Shown here: positions 62,524 through 64,000 of the stretch, piece by piece | How the letters are laid out: the number at the start of each line of letters is the position of its first letter | Position numbering within the stretch: the stretch's first letter is position 1 | NCBI GenBank assembly: GCA_000711775.1 | Contig: ARYC01017059.1 | Location: forward strand, 1-64,000 | Length of the DNA stretch: 64,000 nucleotides | DNA from: Oxytricha trifallax | Lineage: Eukaryota > Ciliophora > Spirotrichea > Sporadotrichida > Oxytrichidae | Direction of reading: 5' to 3' | Made by a program: the position numbers and the translations under genes | Notes under the pieces: model-generated | Databases searched by the model: none | What the model was told of the DNA's origin: nothing | What the model saw: the letters and a program-made list of their open reading frames with translations, nothing else

Positions 62524-63678
62524 CAAAGCCTTTAAACACCTTAATGAATTTTAAATGTGTTTTTATTAATGAAGACAATTTTGAGGATTAAGTTTAATTA
62601 GAGTTCCTAAATATTACTTTCATTCTAATATTGAAAATATGAATATCATAAATAAACATTATTTTTAAACTAAGCTATTATATTTTCATTTTTCATAAAA
62701 AACAATTGCATTAATACTTTATTTTTAACTTTATTCATAAATTATCACGTTTACTTATGGTTTTTATGAAAATTGATGATTTCATAATATCTTAATTGGC
62801 ATTTTGCAAAAAAAAACACTTATAAATTTTTTAATAAAAAGTATTATCAAATTCGATTCAATGCTTCTTTTTATTTAAGCTTGATTACTTTATTAAAAAA
62901 CTTTGTCTAATATAAAAGAGTTTGGAGACTAAACTAACACTTGAATGAAAAATAGAACTAAATGAGTAATTTAAGGTGTTTGATATATCCCATCATTGCA
63001 TGTTTTAGTTTAAAAATAATAATAAGTAGAAATCAAATAAAATCTATTTTAAATTTCACTTTAATTTAGACACCTATTAAATATGAGTATATTGAAGGTC
63101 AATCCTGAAAGAATTAAAAGAGAAAATTTGCAAAAACTGATACAAATTTCAGAAAATAAATTCCATTTAAATCAATGAAATTCCATTAAATAATTGCAAA
63201 GTTTGTTGTCGTTTAAATTTAATTTAATAGTAGTTAATCCATTAAATTTTAAATTAGTACCAATTTAATAGTATAAAAATTTAATTATTTCCTATTTTTA
63301 AAATAATTAGATTTTAATGGAAAAGTTCCAATCTTGTTCATAACGTATCTGTACCATGTACTTATTAATTAAAACTAATTTAGTTCCAAAACATTATAAA
63401 ATGGAGTCACTAAAATTATAAGTAGGAGTTTTTATAAAATTTAGCTATTTTAATTAAATAAGTAAACCAAAGAATAATAGCACTTTCATTTAAATTAAAT
63501 GTAGGGTAATTTTAACATAAAATAAATGTAGATAAAATAAGAGATTCAAGAACTTAACCACTAAAGTAATAAATAACATTGAATCTAACACAGAAATGAA
63601 ATTAATCAAAAAGTAACCCCATTAAGACCCTTAAAATCAAAGCACTTATTAATCTCATTAAGGGGTTTTGGGGTTTTG
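62524..63678. mobile_element. Decayed ~1.16-kb TBE derivative, copy B
   Basis: The left tip CAAAGCCTTTAAACACC is degenerate; the right tip GGGGTTTTGGGGTTTTG is intact and perfect over 17 bp. The body matches 50386-51555. AAT precedes the left tip. No ORF. The intact right tip in this copy confirms the TBE origin of its degenerate partner in copy A. Confidence 0.82.
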
Positions 63679-64000
63679 TTTGATTCTGGCTTTTAGGTTA
63701 AACATATTTATTCAAAATGGGATATTTTATTCTTAAAAATTGGTTGATGCAATAATAAATCCATAAAAAATAGTGTGGGGAGAGAGTTCTCAATCAGAAC
63801 ATTAACTTATTCATTTATGATCATATTTTTTTACAGATTTCCTTTAATGTTATTTAATGGTTATAAGTTTGATTGGAAATTTTTAACTTAAATATTTAGA
63901 CCTCATAAAAACATCAAAAATATTTTTAATTTCTATAAAAAGCTAAATTTACTCAGATTTATAAAGATTTTTATTGAAAGAAATGCTGATTAAAATTATT

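Larger units (their letters stand above)
61235..64000. other. Non-coding block after MORN unit 3
   Basis: Collinear with 48800-51885 apart from the GC island. It contains a MITE (61870-62168) and a TBE derivative (62524-63678). No coding segment was seen up to the window end, so the next unit, if any, lies outside. Confidence 0.6.

Noticed and set aside
1-64000. Bacterial-type features such as operons, ribosome binding sites or CRISPR arrays
   Set aside because: The genes have introns, IESs and the ciliate code. No regularly spaced direct-repeat array was seen; the repeats found are inverted or segmental.

Overview
This window looks like germline (micronuclear) DNA of a hypotrich ciliate of the Oxytricha/Stylonychia kind. 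Four independent signs support this. (1) Every convincing reading frame uses TAA and TAG as glutamine and only TGA as stop. (2) Genes are cut by short AT-rich segments whose ends carry a short direct repeat (pointer), and removing the segment plus one pointer copy restores the frame; these are internal eliminated sequences (IESs), found alongside a few ordinary GT-AG introns. (3) There is one 4.09-kb TBE-type transposon and three ~1.0-1.2-kb relatives with C4A4 telomere-like termini and, where readable, 3-bp ANT target duplications. (4) Conserved host genes sit in a very AT-rich background.

Layout. 1-1896: 3' part of a CCDC39-like axonemal ruler gene (+). 2084-8278: a WD-propeller-like plus ion-channel gene (-). 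8279-10429: AT-rich spacer with a GC-rich island. 10430-12436: a Q/N-rich protein gene (+). 12664-12935: a MITE. 13044-15539: a DDHD-domain phospholipase (+). 15698-19068: mitochondrial 2-oxoglutarate dehydrogenase E1 (-). 19678-20313: an almost perfect fold-back element. 20553-23331: a coiled-coil gene (+). 23526-28501 and 29710-35376: two paralogous leucine-rich-repeat genes (-), with a terminal-inverted-repeat element between them. 35706-61234: a cluster of MORN-repeat genes (-), with one intact thioredoxin-fold gene (+, 42182-42820) inside it.

The most interesting part is the MORN cluster. After one ordinary MORN gene (35706-37198) there are three units built the same way. In each, the part ending in the TGA stop lies upstream (in the sense of transcription) of the part that starts with ATG, only about 180-250 bp apart. 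In two units the open outer ends carry the same 16-bp repeat (AATACTCGTAAATAAA on the + strand). Joining 5' part to 3' part through it gives an uninterrupted frame. This is the layout of permuted (scrambled) hypotrich genes. The two 16-bp-pointer units are a tandem duplication of about 9 kb (about 43.0-52.2 kb and 52.2 kb to beyond 64 kb). The copies have since collected different insertions: a full TBE inside an IES of one copy, and a short TBE derivative inside a coding MORN repeat of the other. The paralogue gives the empty site of the latter to the base. Because the units are tandem, a linear pairing of neighbouring halves is also possible, so the locus may show how scrambling arises from tandem duplication.

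All calls were made by eye. Boundaries of coding segments inside genes are approximate unless a pointer, start or stop is stated.
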